A stretch of DNA of 64,000 nucleotides from Endozoicomonas montiporae CL-33 (lineage in GTDB: Bacteria; Pseudomonadota; Gammaproteobacteria; Pseudomonadales; Endozoicomonadaceae), in contig NZ_CP013251.1 of NCBI RefSeq assembly GCF_001583435.1, positions 2,687,617 to 2,751,616 of the forward strand. Reading direction: 5' to 3'. The translations under genes were made by a program, and so were the position numbers. The notes below the pieces were generated by a model that was not told the DNA's origin, ran no database searches, and was given only the letters and a program-made list of their open reading frames with translations. Shown here piece by piece: positions 41,567 to 51,125 of the stretch (positions within the stretch are counted from its first letter, which is position 1; every line of letters starts with the position of its first letter).

Positions 41567-42670
41567 TTAAACCAGATCCAGGGCAATGTTGGCGGTGATG
41601 GACTTGGCGCTGTTGTAAGGCCGCACCACCACAAACAGCTCTACCGCATCACGGGTAGGCCAGGTGATGGTGATGTCTTCGTCCTCGGGTGGTTGCACTT
41701 CACCAGGGAACACTGTGCCCAGCACTTCGGTGCTGTGGCTCATCTCAAACAGCGGGCGCATAAAATAGGTTTTGTTTGATGCTTCACTGGCAGGTGTACT
41801 GTTCAGCTTGCGGTCTGCGATTCGGGCGATAGCCAGCGGGCGGATCCGGCGCATAACCTTCTGGACTACCCGCAGGTTTTCCACGGTCTGGTAGTCACCA
41901 TCTTCCACATCCAGCATATTGCCGTCAGCCCAGTACATGCCGTCGTAATCCGGGTACCACTGGGGAACACTGAAGCGGGCAGAGTCCAGCTCGCGCAAAA
42001 TGCTCATATCAATTTCGCGGTCGTCCATATCCACTGGCTTCTCACCCCATTCACCAATCAATGGCCCGGTGGCCACCCGCATGGGGGAATCTGCAACAGT
42101 CACAGCACGGTTGCAGAGTCGTCCGGCCAGAGTGCCCTGGTCATGTCCCCACAGGGTGGGCACCACCATTACCTGGTTACCTGCAATGCCATCAGTCAGC
42201 TTCTTCTGTTCGGTGACGTAGGTGCTCCAGTCCTCGGAATCTGTATCAATTTTTCTTGATGCAGCAATAAAGAACAGTGGGCGCTGGTATTCGCCCATAA
42301 TGTCCTGGGCTTTGGCGTGCATCGCTTCCAGATCGGTCTTGGCGCTGATGGCTTCAGTGACCACAATGGTTTCCACCGTTACCTGTGGCATACAGATATC
42401 CACTGCCTTGTCCCAGTCTTCACCGGTAGCGAGCACATAAACCACTGCGCCCCAGTTCTGCCCGGCATTCTGGCGGGCGGCAATCAGCTGGGTTTTCAGG
42501 GTGCTGTCTTCGGTGCCCAGCAGCTCGTCGAAGTCAGTGCCGTTATCGACGGTTAAAACCTTGCCCTGGTTCTTGGTACCCGCACCGATATAGAGGAAGT
42601 AACGCTCTACCTCATTTAATGGGCCTTGCATCAGGTTCAGGTTGTTGATTTGTACGCCACCAATGGCCAT
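41567..42670 (-). CDS. Contractile tail sheath protein (DUF2586)
   Basis: 367 residues, MAIGGVQINNLNLMQGPLNEVERYFLYIG..., with NAGQNWGAVVYVLATGEDWD and a C-terminal ITITWPTRDAVELFVVVRPYNSAKSITANI. It fits the DUF2586 sheath of HP1-type myoviruses. Ribosome site AGGAG precedes the ATG. It is followed 10 bases later by the tube gene. Confidence 0.82.
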   Translation of the reverse strand: MAIGGVQINNLNLMQGPLNEVERYFLYIGAGTKNQGKVLTVDNGTDFDELLGTEDSTLKTQLIAARQNAGQNWGAVVYVLATGEDWDKAVDICMPQVTVETIVVTEAISAKTDLEAMHAKAQDIMGEYQRPLFFIAASRKIDTDSEDWSTYVTEQKKLTDGIAGNQVMVVPTLWGHDQGTLAGRLCNRAVTVADSPMRVATGPLIGEWGEKPVDMDDREIDMSILRELDSARFSVPQWYPDYDGMYWADGNMLDVEDGDYQTVENLRVVQKVMRRIRPLAIARIADRKLNSTPASEASNKTYFMRPLFEMSHSTEVLGTVFPGEVQPPEDEDITITWPTRDAVELFVVVRPYNSAKSITANIALDLV

Positions 42671-42700
42671 GTTTTGCTCCTGGTCTTAATTGCTGTTCCC

Positions 42701-43402
42701 TTACCGGGCTCCCTTCGCCCGCAATCCGGCCAGCGACTCTTTAGCCAGCTGGTGCAGCATCTGGTCAACGTTATCCGGGCTGGCACCTAAAAACGGGCGT
42801 GCCGGTGTGCGAATTGTCCAGCGCTGTTTTTTCTGACTATCCCGCAGAGCCTTCAATACCAACCCGGCCTGCCCGATGGTCATGGTCTTCATAATTTGCT
42901 TCTGGCTGGCTCGCTTCAGCCGGGTGCGGCCATTCTTGCCTTTCACCGGCTGGCGATAACCTTCTGCCAGCAGTGCCCTTGCCATATCGCGGGAGGCAGG
43001 GGCGTTGTAATTGGGCTGGCCATGTATCCGTTTCATCTTTGAAGCGGTCATGGTTTCCGGCACGCCATGCTGTTGTTGGTAGGCAATCCTGCCGGTCAGG
43101 GTGTTTTTCCACGTTACGTCGGCCTGCGCCTTGCCCCTGGGGAATACCGCCATTTGCTTGCCCATATTGCGCAGCATCTTGCGGCGGTTCCGGGTGTTCT
43201 TTCTCGCCTTCATGGGCGAACCGGATACGGTTTTCTGCTGGCGGATGTTCTGCCTGCCGCGATTGCGGACTTCAGTGGCCATCCGCTTCACCAGTTTTCT
43301 CTGGCGATGGGGAGGCATGGTCAGAACGTCCAGCTGCTCAAACAGTGTCAGCCGGGCTTTCTGGTCTTCCGCAAACTGGAAGGGATCAGCCGATGCCGCC
43401 AT
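42701..43402 (-). CDS. Phage virion morphogenesis protein (P2 gpS-like tail completion)
   Basis: About 233 residues from the ATG at 43402, which has GGAGGG eight bases upstream; the frame opens at 43423. Very basic (many Arg/Lys), with VKRMATEVRNRGRQNIRQQK, SPMKARKN and a C-terminal TIRTPARPFLGASPDNVDQM. Typical of gpS, which completes the tail end that joins the head. It overlaps the gpR-like gene. Confidence 0.78.
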   Translation of the reverse strand: MAASADPFQFAEDQKARLTLFEQLDVLTMPPHRQRKLVKRMATEVRNRGRQNIRQQKTVSGSPMKARKNTRNRRKMLRNMGKQMAVFPRGKAQADVTWKNTLTGRIAYQQQHGVPETMTASKMKRIHGQPNYNAPASRDMARALLAEGYRQPVKGKNGRTRLKRASQKQIMKTMTIGQAGLVLKALRDSQKKQRWTIRTPARPFLGASPDNVDQMLHQLAKESLAGLRAKGAR

Positions 43403-43850
43403 CCGTGATGCCCTCCATGTCATCCAGCTCTTCTGCTATATCGATTGGAACGGTATCCACTCGCCACTGCTGCCCGTAGGCGCTGATGGAGCCTTCCGGA
43501 TCCGGTATCAGCTGGATGGGTTCGTCAAACTCCACCACCAGTTCAATGTCTGCGGTTGTGCGGTCATTCAGATCGATATTGATTTCCGGCTCTGCCAGCT
43601 CCAGGTGCTCCCGGTCAGTGTCGTGTTCTGACAGCCAGCCCATCACCTGCGCCATGATTTCAAAGGCATCACCGGGGTAACGCTCAATCTGGATAACACC
43701 GTCGTATTTAAACCGGGCCAGCTCGATGCCGTTGCCCAGATGCTTGCCGGTCAGGGTCAGTTCGCCCTTGTCAGCCAGAGCATGGAAGTTTTCCCGCTTC
43801 AGTCTGCTTTTGCCCAGCAGGTGTGCTGATAGTCCTTGCAGCAGTTTCAC
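43386..43850 (-). CDS. Tail completion protein (P2 gpR-like)
   Basis: 154 residues: MKLLQGLSAHLLGKSRLKRE, ERYPGDAFEIMAQVMGWLSE and an acidic C terminus. Position between head completion (gpL) and gpS gives the P2 order L-R-S. It overlaps both neighbours by a few bases. Confidence 0.72.
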   Translation of the reverse strand: MKLLQGLSAHLLGKSRLKRENFHALADKGELTLTGKHLGNGIELARFKYDGVIQIERYPGDAFEIMAQVMGWLSEHDTDREHLELAEPEINIDLNDRTTADIELVVEFDEPIQLIPDPEGSISAYGQQWRVDTVPIDIAEELDDMEGITDGGIG

Positions 43851-44308
43851 AGGTCATACACTCCTATGCGGCACAGCCCCAGAAAGTCGGTAATGGCATG
43901 GCGGGAAAACTCCAGAAACTTGTCTTCGGTCTCTTCGCTTTCCTTGGCTTCGTTGTTGGCGGCTTCCCGTCGGTCTGTGGTGGCAAACTGTTGCAGCAGC
44001 AGCGCCTTGGCATGGCAGAACACCGCACGGCGGTAATAGATCAGGGTCAGTTTGTCGCCGCCGATCTGGTCGCTGGGTACGGAGTCCATAGAGTCGTGCC
44101 CGGCTTCCTGTTGCTCTGCTTTCCACTTGCGCAGGGTATGGTTTACCGATGCCATGCCCAGCTGCAGGTTGTCTTCCACCATGCCCAGCTCATACTCAGC
44201 GGGCAGACGGTAATTTTTCTGGAATTCGCCAGTGTCCAGGTCTGGCCAGAAACCGTCGTTACTGACGGTGCTGTCCACTGCCTGGTCGGGAAGGCCGCTA
44301 AAACTCAT
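43847..44308 (-). CDS. Head completion/stabilisation protein (P2 gpL-like)
   Basis: 153 residues, MSFSGLPDQAVDSTVSNDGF. Contains WPDLDTGEFQKNYRLPAEY and a helical HAKALLLQQFATTDRREAAN, the pattern of gpL, which closes filled heads. It overlaps gpM and gpR genes by four bases each (ATGA type). Confidence 0.8.
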   Translation of the reverse strand: MSFSGLPDQAVDSTVSNDGFWPDLDTGEFQKNYRLPAEYELGMVEDNLQLGMASVNHTLRKWKAEQQEAGHDSMDSVPSDQIGGDKLTLIYYRRAVFCHAKALLLQQFATTDRREAANNEAKESEETEDKFLEFSRHAITDFLGLCRIGVYDL

Positions 44309-45165
44309 TCGGCCTCTCCCTGCAGGTAGGCTTCGGAAGTTTCCATAAAGCTGCCTGCGTCAATTAGGGTGGGCTCGCCCTGGCTTTCAGGTGTTTCCAG
44401 GCTCTCAGCCTGTGCACCGCCAGCCAGGGTGCCCACGGCGGGGGGGGAGACATCACCAGAGCTAACCGCCGATTCAGCTCTGTCTAATTTCTTGCGAATC
44501 TCATTGATTCGGGTAATACACTTGGCGCGGCGTGGATCCAGCTCCATCGCCCGCACATAAAAATTCAGCGCCTGCTGGAGTTGTCCAGCTTCCATGGTCA
44601 GATCGCCAGCCTGCTTGTGGTACTTTGCCTGCACCGCAGCAGGTACCGGCCAGTGGTCGTCCATCAGGCGCTGAAACACCTGGGAGAAATAGGGTTCGAT
44701 ACCATCGCCTCTGGCTTTCTGCATCTTGCTCCAGTCAAGAACACAATCCGCCACAAAGGTTTGCAGGCTTCGGTTGAATCGTTCCGGCATAGGCTGCTTC
44801 TGTTCAATCGCCAGCAGTGCCCAGTCGATAGCCTGGTGAATTTGTCCGGTATCAAAAAACCAGATCACCAGCTGCACCAGTACCGGATTTTTGAAGACTT
44901 CGCCTTGTTCCCGGTATTCGGTCACATAGGGCAGATAACGGGGGATCAGTTCGTCACGCTTGATGGTGTCTCTGGGTTCACCGGTTGGGTGAGCAGACAG
45001 GCGCTTGAGGTCTGACTCCAGACTTGCCAACAATAATTGAAATTGTTGGTAATCCTTCGCAGTCACTTGCAAGGTTTCCCGTGCAGCGGCCTCGATGCGC
45101 TGTTGTTCCTTTGCAGCCTTTTTCTTTTGCTGCATGCGCTGTTTAAAATCCCAACCGTAATTCAT
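44305..45165 (-). CDS. Terminase small subunit/endonuclease (P2 gpM-like)
   Basis: About 286 residues from the ATG at 45165 (MNYGWDFKQRMQQKKKAAKE), preceded by a G-rich ribosome site; the frame opens at 45186. Central helices PVLVQLVIWFFDTGQIHQAI are gpM-like. A TPR-like C-terminal helix pair (LQQALNFYVRAMELDPRRAK, about 205-225) precedes a disordered Pro/Gly tail. It works with gpP to cut and package DNA. Confidence 0.82.
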   Translation of the reverse strand: MNYGWDFKQRMQQKKKAAKEQQRIEAAARETLQVTAKDYQQFQLLLASLESDLKRLSAHPTGEPRDTIKRDELIPRYLPYVTEYREQGEVFKNPVLVQLVIWFFDTGQIHQAIDWALLAIEQKQPMPERFNRSLQTFVADCVLDWSKMQKARGDGIEPYFSQVFQRLMDDHWPVPAAVQAKYHKQAGDLTMEAGQLQQALNFYVRAMELDPRRAKCITRINEIRKKLDRAESAVSSGDVSPPAVGTLAGGAQAESLETPESQGEPTLIDAGSFMETSEAYLQGEAE

Positions 45166-45182
45166 CTGATCCCCCTTTAGCC

Positions 45183-46214
45183 TCAAGCCGGTGTTGCTTC
45201 TTCGTCTTTGATCACCACATTGGCTGCGTCAATGGCAGCAGCGGCATCAAAGTCTTCCAGCATGTAGGCTTCATTGGAGCTGATAAAATCCACGACCTGA
45301 TCGGATGCGGACTGATCTTCAGACTTACGACGCATCCGGCCTTCCTGATAATACAGATGCAGGTTGTCCAGATCGGTCACCATCACACCGTTTGCAGGGA
45401 ATCCGGGAACGACAATAGACGGATAGCCGCCATAGGATTTCTCCAGCACCATGATGTTGGATTTCTCGGTGGGCTGTTGGGCAAACTTTGCCAGTGCCTT
45501 GCCACTGTCGTGAGCAATCAGGCCGCGACCAACAATCGCCACTTCATCACCGCTTTTGCTGGCATCACCGATCATGGAGCCAACGCTGTAAACCAAATGA
45601 TCCAGATTCTTAAAGTCGCCCGCTGCGCCCAGCGTGATTTGACCGGAGTCTTCCTGTGACTCGGTCATGAAGTTCTCAGGGTGATGGGTTTCCAGCAGGT
45701 GCAGCCAGCCTTTGTTTACATCCTGTAGCAGTGGGTTGGTTTCGCGGTCAGTGTTTTTTTCAGCACTGGAACCATTAAAACCAATCAGAATACGATCCAG
45801 CCCGATACGCTGGTAAACCGCATTCATATACAGTTCCATGAAATTGTCGAAACGTGCCCAGGAGTCCAGTGTTTCGTAATCAAACGCCACGTCAAAGTTG
45901 GTTTGCTCCAGACGGTATTCGATACCTTCCGGGGCTTTCATCTTGGTGGGTTTCCGTTGTTTGGTGCCATCACTGGTGTCGGTTCGGCTGGCCAGTGTGC
46001 TACTGATCCGCACTCTTGATGGCTTGCCTACCTTGTCCACTTTGGGCAGGGTAGTAATGCGATTCAGAAAATCATTAGAATCCAGTACTGCCTGATTTAG
46101 TGAAATCTCCATCGGAATGGAAACGTTAAAACGACGGGTAACGTCTGTTACTCCGTAGGCTTTAGCCATGGCCTGTTGCAGCATGGCGAATTGTTTGACT
46201 GTGCGTTCCAGCAT
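45183..46214 (-). CDS. Major capsid protein (P2 gpN-like)
   Basis: 343 residues of the P2 capsid family (HK97 fold): SIPMEISLNQAVLDSNDFLN, LASRTDTSDGTKQRKP, DRILIGFNGSSAEKNTDRET, NPLLQDVNKGWLHLLE. Ribosome site GAGAGG before the ATG. It follows the scaffold gene as in P2 (O-N-M-L). Confidence 0.92.
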   Translation of the reverse strand: MLERTVKQFAMLQQAMAKAYGVTDVTRRFNVSIPMEISLNQAVLDSNDFLNRITTLPKVDKVGKPSRVRISSTLASRTDTSDGTKQRKPTKMKAPEGIEYRLEQTNFDVAFDYETLDSWARFDNFMELYMNAVYQRIGLDRILIGFNGSSAEKNTDRETNPLLQDVNKGWLHLLETHHPENFMTESQEDSGQITLGAAGDFKNLDHLVYSVGSMIGDASKSGDEVAIVGRGLIAHDSGKALAKFAQQPTEKSNIMVLEKSYGGYPSIVVPGFPANGVMVTDLDNLHLYYQEGRMRRKSEDQSASDQVVDFISSNEAYMLEDFDAAAAIDAANVVIKDEEATPA

Positions 46215-46264
46215 GTTTGCCTCTCGATTGTTATGACCTTATTTCCCACCCCGGACAGAAAGAA

Positions 46265-47224
46265 CTACACAAAGCCCTTTTCAAGTGCAGCTCCACGACC
46301 AGCCGGTGGCTTTTGTCCTGCTGGAACTTCTTGTTTCAAAGATTGAAAAGATGCAGAGAGATCCTGAATAGCAGCTAAGGTTTGCTCTGCAATTGTTTGT
46401 TCAGATGGTTTTTTAACTTCCTTTCCATCAGGTTTTTCTGAAAAACCTTTGATAGTTTCGTTTAGCTCTTTAATTGCAGCTAGTGTCTGAGTTTGGAGAT
46501 TATCTTCTTGTGATTTTTCGCTTTTAGGTTTTTCCTTTGCACCTTCACTGCTTTGTTTGGGTGCGGAAAAAGCAGTCATGGCTTCAAATGCTTTGGTGTG
46601 AATGCTTTTTAGCTCTTCAAATTGCTGATTGTCCATGTACTTATTGTCCTTCTCAGGTAGATTGGATTGATTTGCCAGTTTTACAATTTGGCGGGCTGCT
46701 GGATCATTTTTAAGAAATGCGCTGAACATGCGGGAAAAAAAGCCATCCATGGCCTTACCCTCTGCACTGCTCTCTAAATCAAGGAAGAGTTCTTCCGGCT
46801 TAGAAAAACGAACGTCGTTGTCTTTGTGCTTGCTGGAAAACTTCAGAATGCTGGTGCCCAGGCTGGCAGGCTGGTCGGTCAGGGCAAGTCCGGAAAGGTA
46901 GGTTTTCCCGGTGCCTGCAAAGTTGTCCATTAATTCCATACTGAAAAATACGCGCTGATTCTGGCTGTTCATTTCCAGCAGTCGTTTATTCGGGGATAGT
47001 TTCGCTTGCAGAATGGTGCGGTCTTTCTTGTCTTTACTTACACGTACCTGATGGACATGACCAAAGCTGCCATACCACGACAGGGCATGATCGGAATTTA
47101 AAACAGCGGTGTATTCGTCGGTGTCGTAGGTTTCTGCCGCGTCTTTTAAATCCTGTTCGGAAATTTTACGACCGTCTATGGTGTCACCAGCCGTGCCGAT
47201 TGTTTTCCATTCTGTTAATAGCAT
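46265..47224 (-). CDS. Capsid scaffolding protein (P2 gpO-like)
   Basis: About 319 residues from Met at 47224 (MLLTEWKTIGTAGDTIDGRK); the frame opens 13 codons earlier at 47263, so the start is uncertain. The N-terminal half is the GPO serine protease/scaffold region (LNSDHALSWYGSFGHVHQVR, LSGLALTDQPASLGTSILKF). The C-terminal half is a Gln/Lys/Glu-rich scaffold helix region. It is first gene of the leftward late operon and divergent from the terminase gene. Confidence 0.85.
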   Translation of the reverse strand: MLLTEWKTIGTAGDTIDGRKISEQDLKDAAETYDTDEYTAVLNSDHALSWYGSFGHVHQVRVSKDKKDRTILQAKLSPNKRLLEMNSQNQRVFFSMELMDNFAGTGKTYLSGLALTDQPASLGTSILKFSSKHKDNDVRFSKPEELFLDLESSAEGKAMDGFFSRMFSAFLKNDPAARQIVKLANQSNLPEKDNKYMDNQQFEELKSIHTKAFEAMTAFSAPKQSSEGAKEKPKSEKSQEDNLQTQTLAAIKELNETIKGFSEKPDGKEVKKPSEQTIAEQTLAAIQDLSASFQSLKQEVPAGQKPPAGRGAALEKGFV

Positions 47225-47402
47225 TGATTCATCCCGACCAACTGATTCAAATTTAAAAATCATTACTGTCAGGGTGACAATAAGCAGGATTTAAACACCT
47301 AACAACGAATTAAATGCCGATCCATTCCGTTATTAATTGAATCAGAAACAGAACGAATCAAAGTTAATTAAAAGCGGTCTTTAAATCTTTAAGCTGCACT
47401 GT

Positions 47403-49205
47403 ATGAGTTATACCGATGAAGTGCGCAATGCTGTAAAAAGCCTGTTTTTAAAAAAGTACCGGGTGGCGGAAATAGTCCGCCAGACTGGCGTGCCTCGTCG
47501 TACCATTTATTTCTGGATAAATAAGTACAGCTGGGATGATCTGCTCTCCGATGAAGAGCCGATGCAGGCGCTTGCCCGGCGCATGGTGCTGCTGGCTGAT
47601 ATGGAAGATAAACAGCCGGGCGATCTGGACGAAATGGAGCGCATTGTCGGTGTTATGGAGCGCATGCAAAAGCTGTATGACCATCAAAACAAGGTAGTGA
47701 AGCCTGCGCCAGCCCTGAAGGATTCAGAGGATGAAACCGTTGTTTTATCCGAAGGTGACGAACAGAAACCGCAAAGACGCAGACGAAAAGCCAAAGGCAA
47801 ACGCAGGAATAATGACTTCAGGGGTTTATCCGAAGAGGAAATACTGGAGCCGTTTCTCGCTGGCCTGTTCTCCTATCAGCATGAGTTATGGCTGAACCGA
47901 AACCAGCGCACCCGAAACATTCTTAAATCTCGCCAGATTGGTGCTACTTATTATTTTTCGGCTGAAGCCTTTGTGGATGCCCTGACCAGTGGCAGGAACA
48001 AAGTCTTTTTATCCGCATCAAAAGCGCAGTCTGATTTATTCCGTGAATACATTGTCGGGTTTGCACAGGAATGGTTCGGTGTTGAATTAAAGGGTAAGGA
48101 TAAGGTCAAAATCATTTCTGATTATGGCACTTCTACTCTTTATTTTCTTTCTACTAATTCGGCAACGTCACAGGGTTATCATGGTGACGTTTATGTGGAT
48201 GAGTATTTCTGGATACCGAACTTTGAAAAATTAAACAAGGTTGCGTCAGCGGTATCGACTCATAAGCATTGGCGAAAAACCTATTTTTCAACGCCTTCTG
48301 CTAAATCACATCAGGCGTATCCGTTCTGGTCGGGTGATATTCATAACGAACGCCTGCGCAGAAAGAATCAGCCAGAAGATAAATTTCCCGACCATAAAGC
48401 ACTGGAAGCGGGGCTGGTGTGTCCCGATGGTCAGTGGCGCAAAGTTATCACCATTCACAATGCTGAATCAGGTGGTTGTGACCTGTTTGATGTTGAACAG
48501 TTGCGCACTGAATATGATCCGGATGCGTTCGCCCAGCTGTTTGAATGCCGGTTTATTGATGACACTGCCAGCATTTTCAAACTGTCGGAACTGGAAAAGG
48601 CACTTTGTGAGATTAGCGACTTCCGTGATTTTGATCCTGAAAGTGACCGGCCTTTTGGTAATTATCCGGTATGGATTGGTTACGACCCCAGCCGTACAAG
48701 GGATGGTGCTTGTATAGCGATTATCGCACCGCCATTAAAGCCGGGTGGTAAATTCAGAGTGCTGGAAAAAATCACTCTAAAAAATGTGGCGTGGCAATAC
48801 CAGGCGGCGTGCATTCAGGATCTTTGTCAGAAGTACAATGTGGAGTATATCGGCATCGATGTCACCGGACCAGGCTCCGGTGTGTTTGATCTGGTTCAGC
48901 AGTTTTACCCGGCAGCGACTCCCATTATTTATTCCATCGACAGTAAAACCCGTCTGGTGTTGAAAGCGCAGGATGTTATCACCTCGAACCGGATTCAATG
49001 GGATGCGGTGCATTCGGATATTGCTGCAGGGTTTATGACCATTCGACGCACCACCACTGGCAGTGGCCAGATTACTTATGTCGCCGACCGATCCGAACGA
49101 ACCGGACATGCCGATGCAGCCTGGGCGGTGATGCATGCCTTGATTAATGAAGGGCTCGACTATCGGCAGCAGCGTGAATCCACTTATATATTCTCGGATG
49201 ATTAA
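47403..49205 (+). CDS. Terminase large subunit (P2 gpP-like)
   Basis: 600 residues. An N-terminal helix-turn-helix (YRVAEIVRQTGVPRRTIYFW, about 19-38), the ATPase Walker A-like LKSRQIGATYYFSAEAF and Walker B VYVDEYFWIP, and a C-terminal RNase-H nuclease (WIGYDPSRTRDGACIAI, YIGIDVTGPGSGVFD) are visible. It powers DNA packaging. Divergent P/Q against O-N-M-L is the P2 layout. Confidence 0.92.
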   Translation: MSYTDEVRNAVKSLFLKKYRVAEIVRQTGVPRRTIYFWINKYSWDDLLSDEEPMQALARRMVLLADMEDKQPGDLDEMERIVGVMERMQKLYDHQNKVVKPAPALKDSEDETVVLSEGDEQKPQRRRRKAKGKRRNNDFRGLSEEEILEPFLAGLFSYQHELWLNRNQRTRNILKSRQIGATYYFSAEAFVDALTSGRNKVFLSASKAQSDLFREYIVGFAQEWFGVELKGKDKVKIISDYGTSTLYFLSTNSATSQGYHGDVYVDEYFWIPNFEKLNKVASAVSTHKHWRKTYFSTPSAKSHQAYPFWSGDIHNERLRRKNQPEDKFPDHKALEAGLVCPDGQWRKVITIHNAESGGCDLFDVEQLRTEYDPDAFAQLFECRFIDDTASIFKLSELEKALCEISDFRDFDPESDRPFGNYPVWIGYDPSRTRDGACIAIIAPPLKPGGKFRVLEKITLKNVAWQYQAACIQDLCQKYNVEYIGIDVTGPGSGVFDLVQQFYPAATPIIYSIDSKTRLVLKAQDVITSNRIQWDAVHSDIAAGFMTIRRTTTGSGQITYVADRSERTGHADAAWAVMHALINEGLDYRQQRESTYIFSDD

Positions 49206-49207
49206 TC

Positions 49208-50266
49208 ATGGCCAGAAAACGGAACAGACAAACGCAGACTAAAAAGGTTCGGCCTGAAAAGCAAAGCAACGGCAGTGAATTCAGTATTACTTTTGGAGAG
49301 CCGGAACAAGTACTTTCCGGTAATTTGCTCGACGGCCTTGGCTCTATTCTTCATCCATACAATGGTTATTATGAACCGCCTATCTCCCGATCCGGTTTGT
49401 CACGAATGCGGCATGCCAATGCCCACCATGGAAGTTGCCTGATATTCCGGCGCAATATGTTGGCTAATTTCTTTGTGGAGAATCCACTGATAGCTATTAG
49501 TGACTTTAAAGCGGCGGTGCTGGATTACCTGGTATTCGGTGAGGCGTATTTTCAGATCCATACTAACTATTTCCGTGAAGTCACCCGTATCTCGCACCTG
49601 CCTGCGTTGAATATGCGGCGCATGCCGGATACCAACGATGGGCAGGAGCAGTATTTAATGCTTGATCCTGTGGGTACCGGAAAGACGGAGTTTTATCCGG
49701 GTTCTGTGATTCGTGCCGCAGAATACGATACGGGTCAACAGATTTACGGGGTTCCGGACTGGCTGGGTGGTTTGCAGTCTGCATTGCTGAATGAAGATGC
49801 AACATTGTTCAGGCGCAGGTATTACAAAAACGGGTGCCACATTGGGTACATTCTCTATACCACTGATCCATCCATTAAGCCGGAAGTGGAAGATGAGATC
49901 CGTAAGAAAGTCTCCAGTGGAAAAGGTGTCGGTAATTTTAAATCCCTGTATATGAATATCCCGAACGGAAAAAAAGACAGTGTCCAGGTAATACCTGTGG
50001 GTGATATCAGCCAGCGTGATGAATTTGAACGGGTTAAAAATCTGTCGGCAAAGGATGTCATTGTGGCACACCGGGTGCGGGGCGAGCTGTCGGCGGTGAT
50101 TCCTGAAGAAACCAATTCAGCCGACATTGAAAAGGTTAGCCGTGTGTACGTTCAGAATGAAACTAAACCACTGGCGCAGTCCTTTATGGACTTGAATAAA
50201 CACTTTCGTCGGGTAACGCCATTTCAGTTTGATTTTCCGGCACTGGCTCAGGTGGCACCTGAGTAA
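49208..50266 (+). CDS. Portal protein (P2 gpQ-like)
   Basis: 352 residues of the PBSX/P2 portal family: PYNGYYEPPISRSGLSRMRH, then HGSCLIFRRNMLANFF, VFGEAYFQ, YGVPDWLGGLQSALLNEDAT and KDVIVAHRVRGELSAVIPEE. Three bases after the terminase stop. It forms the head vertex through which DNA passes. Confidence 0.92.
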   Translation: MARKRNRQTQTKKVRPEKQSNGSEFSITFGEPEQVLSGNLLDGLGSILHPYNGYYEPPISRSGLSRMRHANAHHGSCLIFRRNMLANFFVENPLIAISDFKAAVLDYLVFGEAYFQIHTNYFREVTRISHLPALNMRRMPDTNDGQEQYLMLDPVGTGKTEFYPGSVIRAAEYDTGQQIYGVPDWLGGLQSALLNEDATLFRRRYYKNGCHIGYILYTTDPSIKPEVEDEIRKKVSSGKGVGNFKSLYMNIPNGKKDSVQVIPVGDISQRDEFERVKNLSAKDVIVAHRVRGELSAVIPEETNSADIEKVSRVYVQNETKPLAQSFMDLNKHFRRVTPFQFDFPALAQVAPE

Positions 50267-50317
50267 CGTTACCCAAACACCTGTAAAAGATGCAATTGAT
50301 GGATAGAAGGCTGTAGA

Positions 50318-50599
50318 ATGTCTCATGTAGGTACAACGGATTATGAAGAGCGCCCCATGCGAGTTACTTGCCCACACTGCCGGTCTAAATCACGAATAAC
50401 CGACACGAACACAATCAGTGATTCAGTGCGCGAGTTGTACTGTATTTGCCAGAATGCGGACTGTGATGCCCGGTTCAAAATGAGCCTGGCACACATGAAT
50501 GATATCCGGCCTCCTAAAACTGAAACAGATAATTTATTGATAGAGTTTTTCCGTCGTATGCCACTCGCTGAAAAGCAGCGACTACTGGCGCAGACCTAA
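50318..50599 (+). CDS. Ogr/Delta-type zinc-finger late activator
   Basis: 93 residues from 50318, or 80 from the alternative ATG at 50357. The zinc motif VTCPHCRSKSRI, then LYCICQNADCDARF (C..C...C....C) is the Ogr/Delta pattern. In P2-like phages this protein activates late promoters through RNA polymerase alpha. It stands downstream of the portal gene, as ogr-like genes stand at late-operon ends. Confidence 0.85.
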   Translation: MSHVGTTDYEERPMRVTCPHCRSKSRITDTNTISDSVRELYCICQNADCDARFKMSLAHMNDIRPPKTETDNLLIEFFRRMPLAEKQRLLAQT

Positions 50600-50617
50600 C
50601 AAACACTCCATACCTTT

Positions 50618-50640
50618 GGGGCTTTCATAGCCCCTTTTTT
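50618..50640. terminator. Terminator after the Ogr-like gene
   Basis: Stem GGGGCT (50618-50623), loop TTCAT, AGCCCC (50629-50634) and TTTTTT. It also lies at the end of the convergent gene 50640-50981. Confidence 0.85.
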
Positions 50641-50981
50641 TATGGATCCAGTTTGTACTCGGTGTACTGGGTATGGATCAGGTTCCGGATCCGCATCAAT
50701 GTTTGACTCATGCCCGCCAGAGTGCCTTTACTGAGAGTTATCTGTTCATGTGTAGCTGCCGCATCGATCAGAGTGTTCACCATCTCAAGTAAGTTCATCG
50801 CCTTTTCCTTTCGTTCTTCATCCGAAGCAGCTTCTGAGACGCAGTCATGACACGGCATCTGTATCAGAATCAGTTTTTTATTCAAAGGGTCATAGTTTAA
50901 CGTTGTGCCCGGTTCTTTCATTGGCTCTTTCAGCGTGTTAATAAGCCACTTTGCTTTGTCGTCTAATTTATCGTTCGACAT
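50640..50981 (-). CDS. Hypothetical phage protein
   Basis: About 113 residues from the ATG at 50981 (MSNDKLDDKAKWLINTLKEP), with AGGA upstream; the frame opens at 51053. A hydrophilic, helical protein with a CHDC motif (IQMPCHDCVSEAA) and a helical C terminus. No family is recognised. Convergent with the Ogr-like gene. Confidence 0.55.
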   Translation of the reverse strand: MSNDKLDDKAKWLINTLKEPMKEPGTTLNYDPLNKKLILIQMPCHDCVSEAASDEERKEKAMNLLEMVNTLIDAAATHEQITLSKGTLAGMSQTLMRIRNLIHTQYTEYKLDP

Positions 50982-51080
50982 TGTCCTACCTGATTTTGTA
51001 TCGGATTTTTTTTTGACCTGACAGTAAGTTAGCAGTTTTTTGATTAACTGCACGGTGCAGTTACCCGTAAGACTGGGATA

Positions 51081-51110
51081 GCTAACACAATATGTGTTAG
51101 CACGGTATAC
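51081..51110. promoter_or_regulatory. Palindromic operator before the Arc-like gene
   Basis: Perfect palindrome GCTAACACA-ATA-TGTGTTAGC (51081-51101), directly followed by GGTATACAT, a possible -10. It lies 25 bases ahead of the ribbon-helix-helix gene start, so autorepression is likely. Confidence 0.65.
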
Positions 51111-51125
51111 ATACGGGAGGCTGCA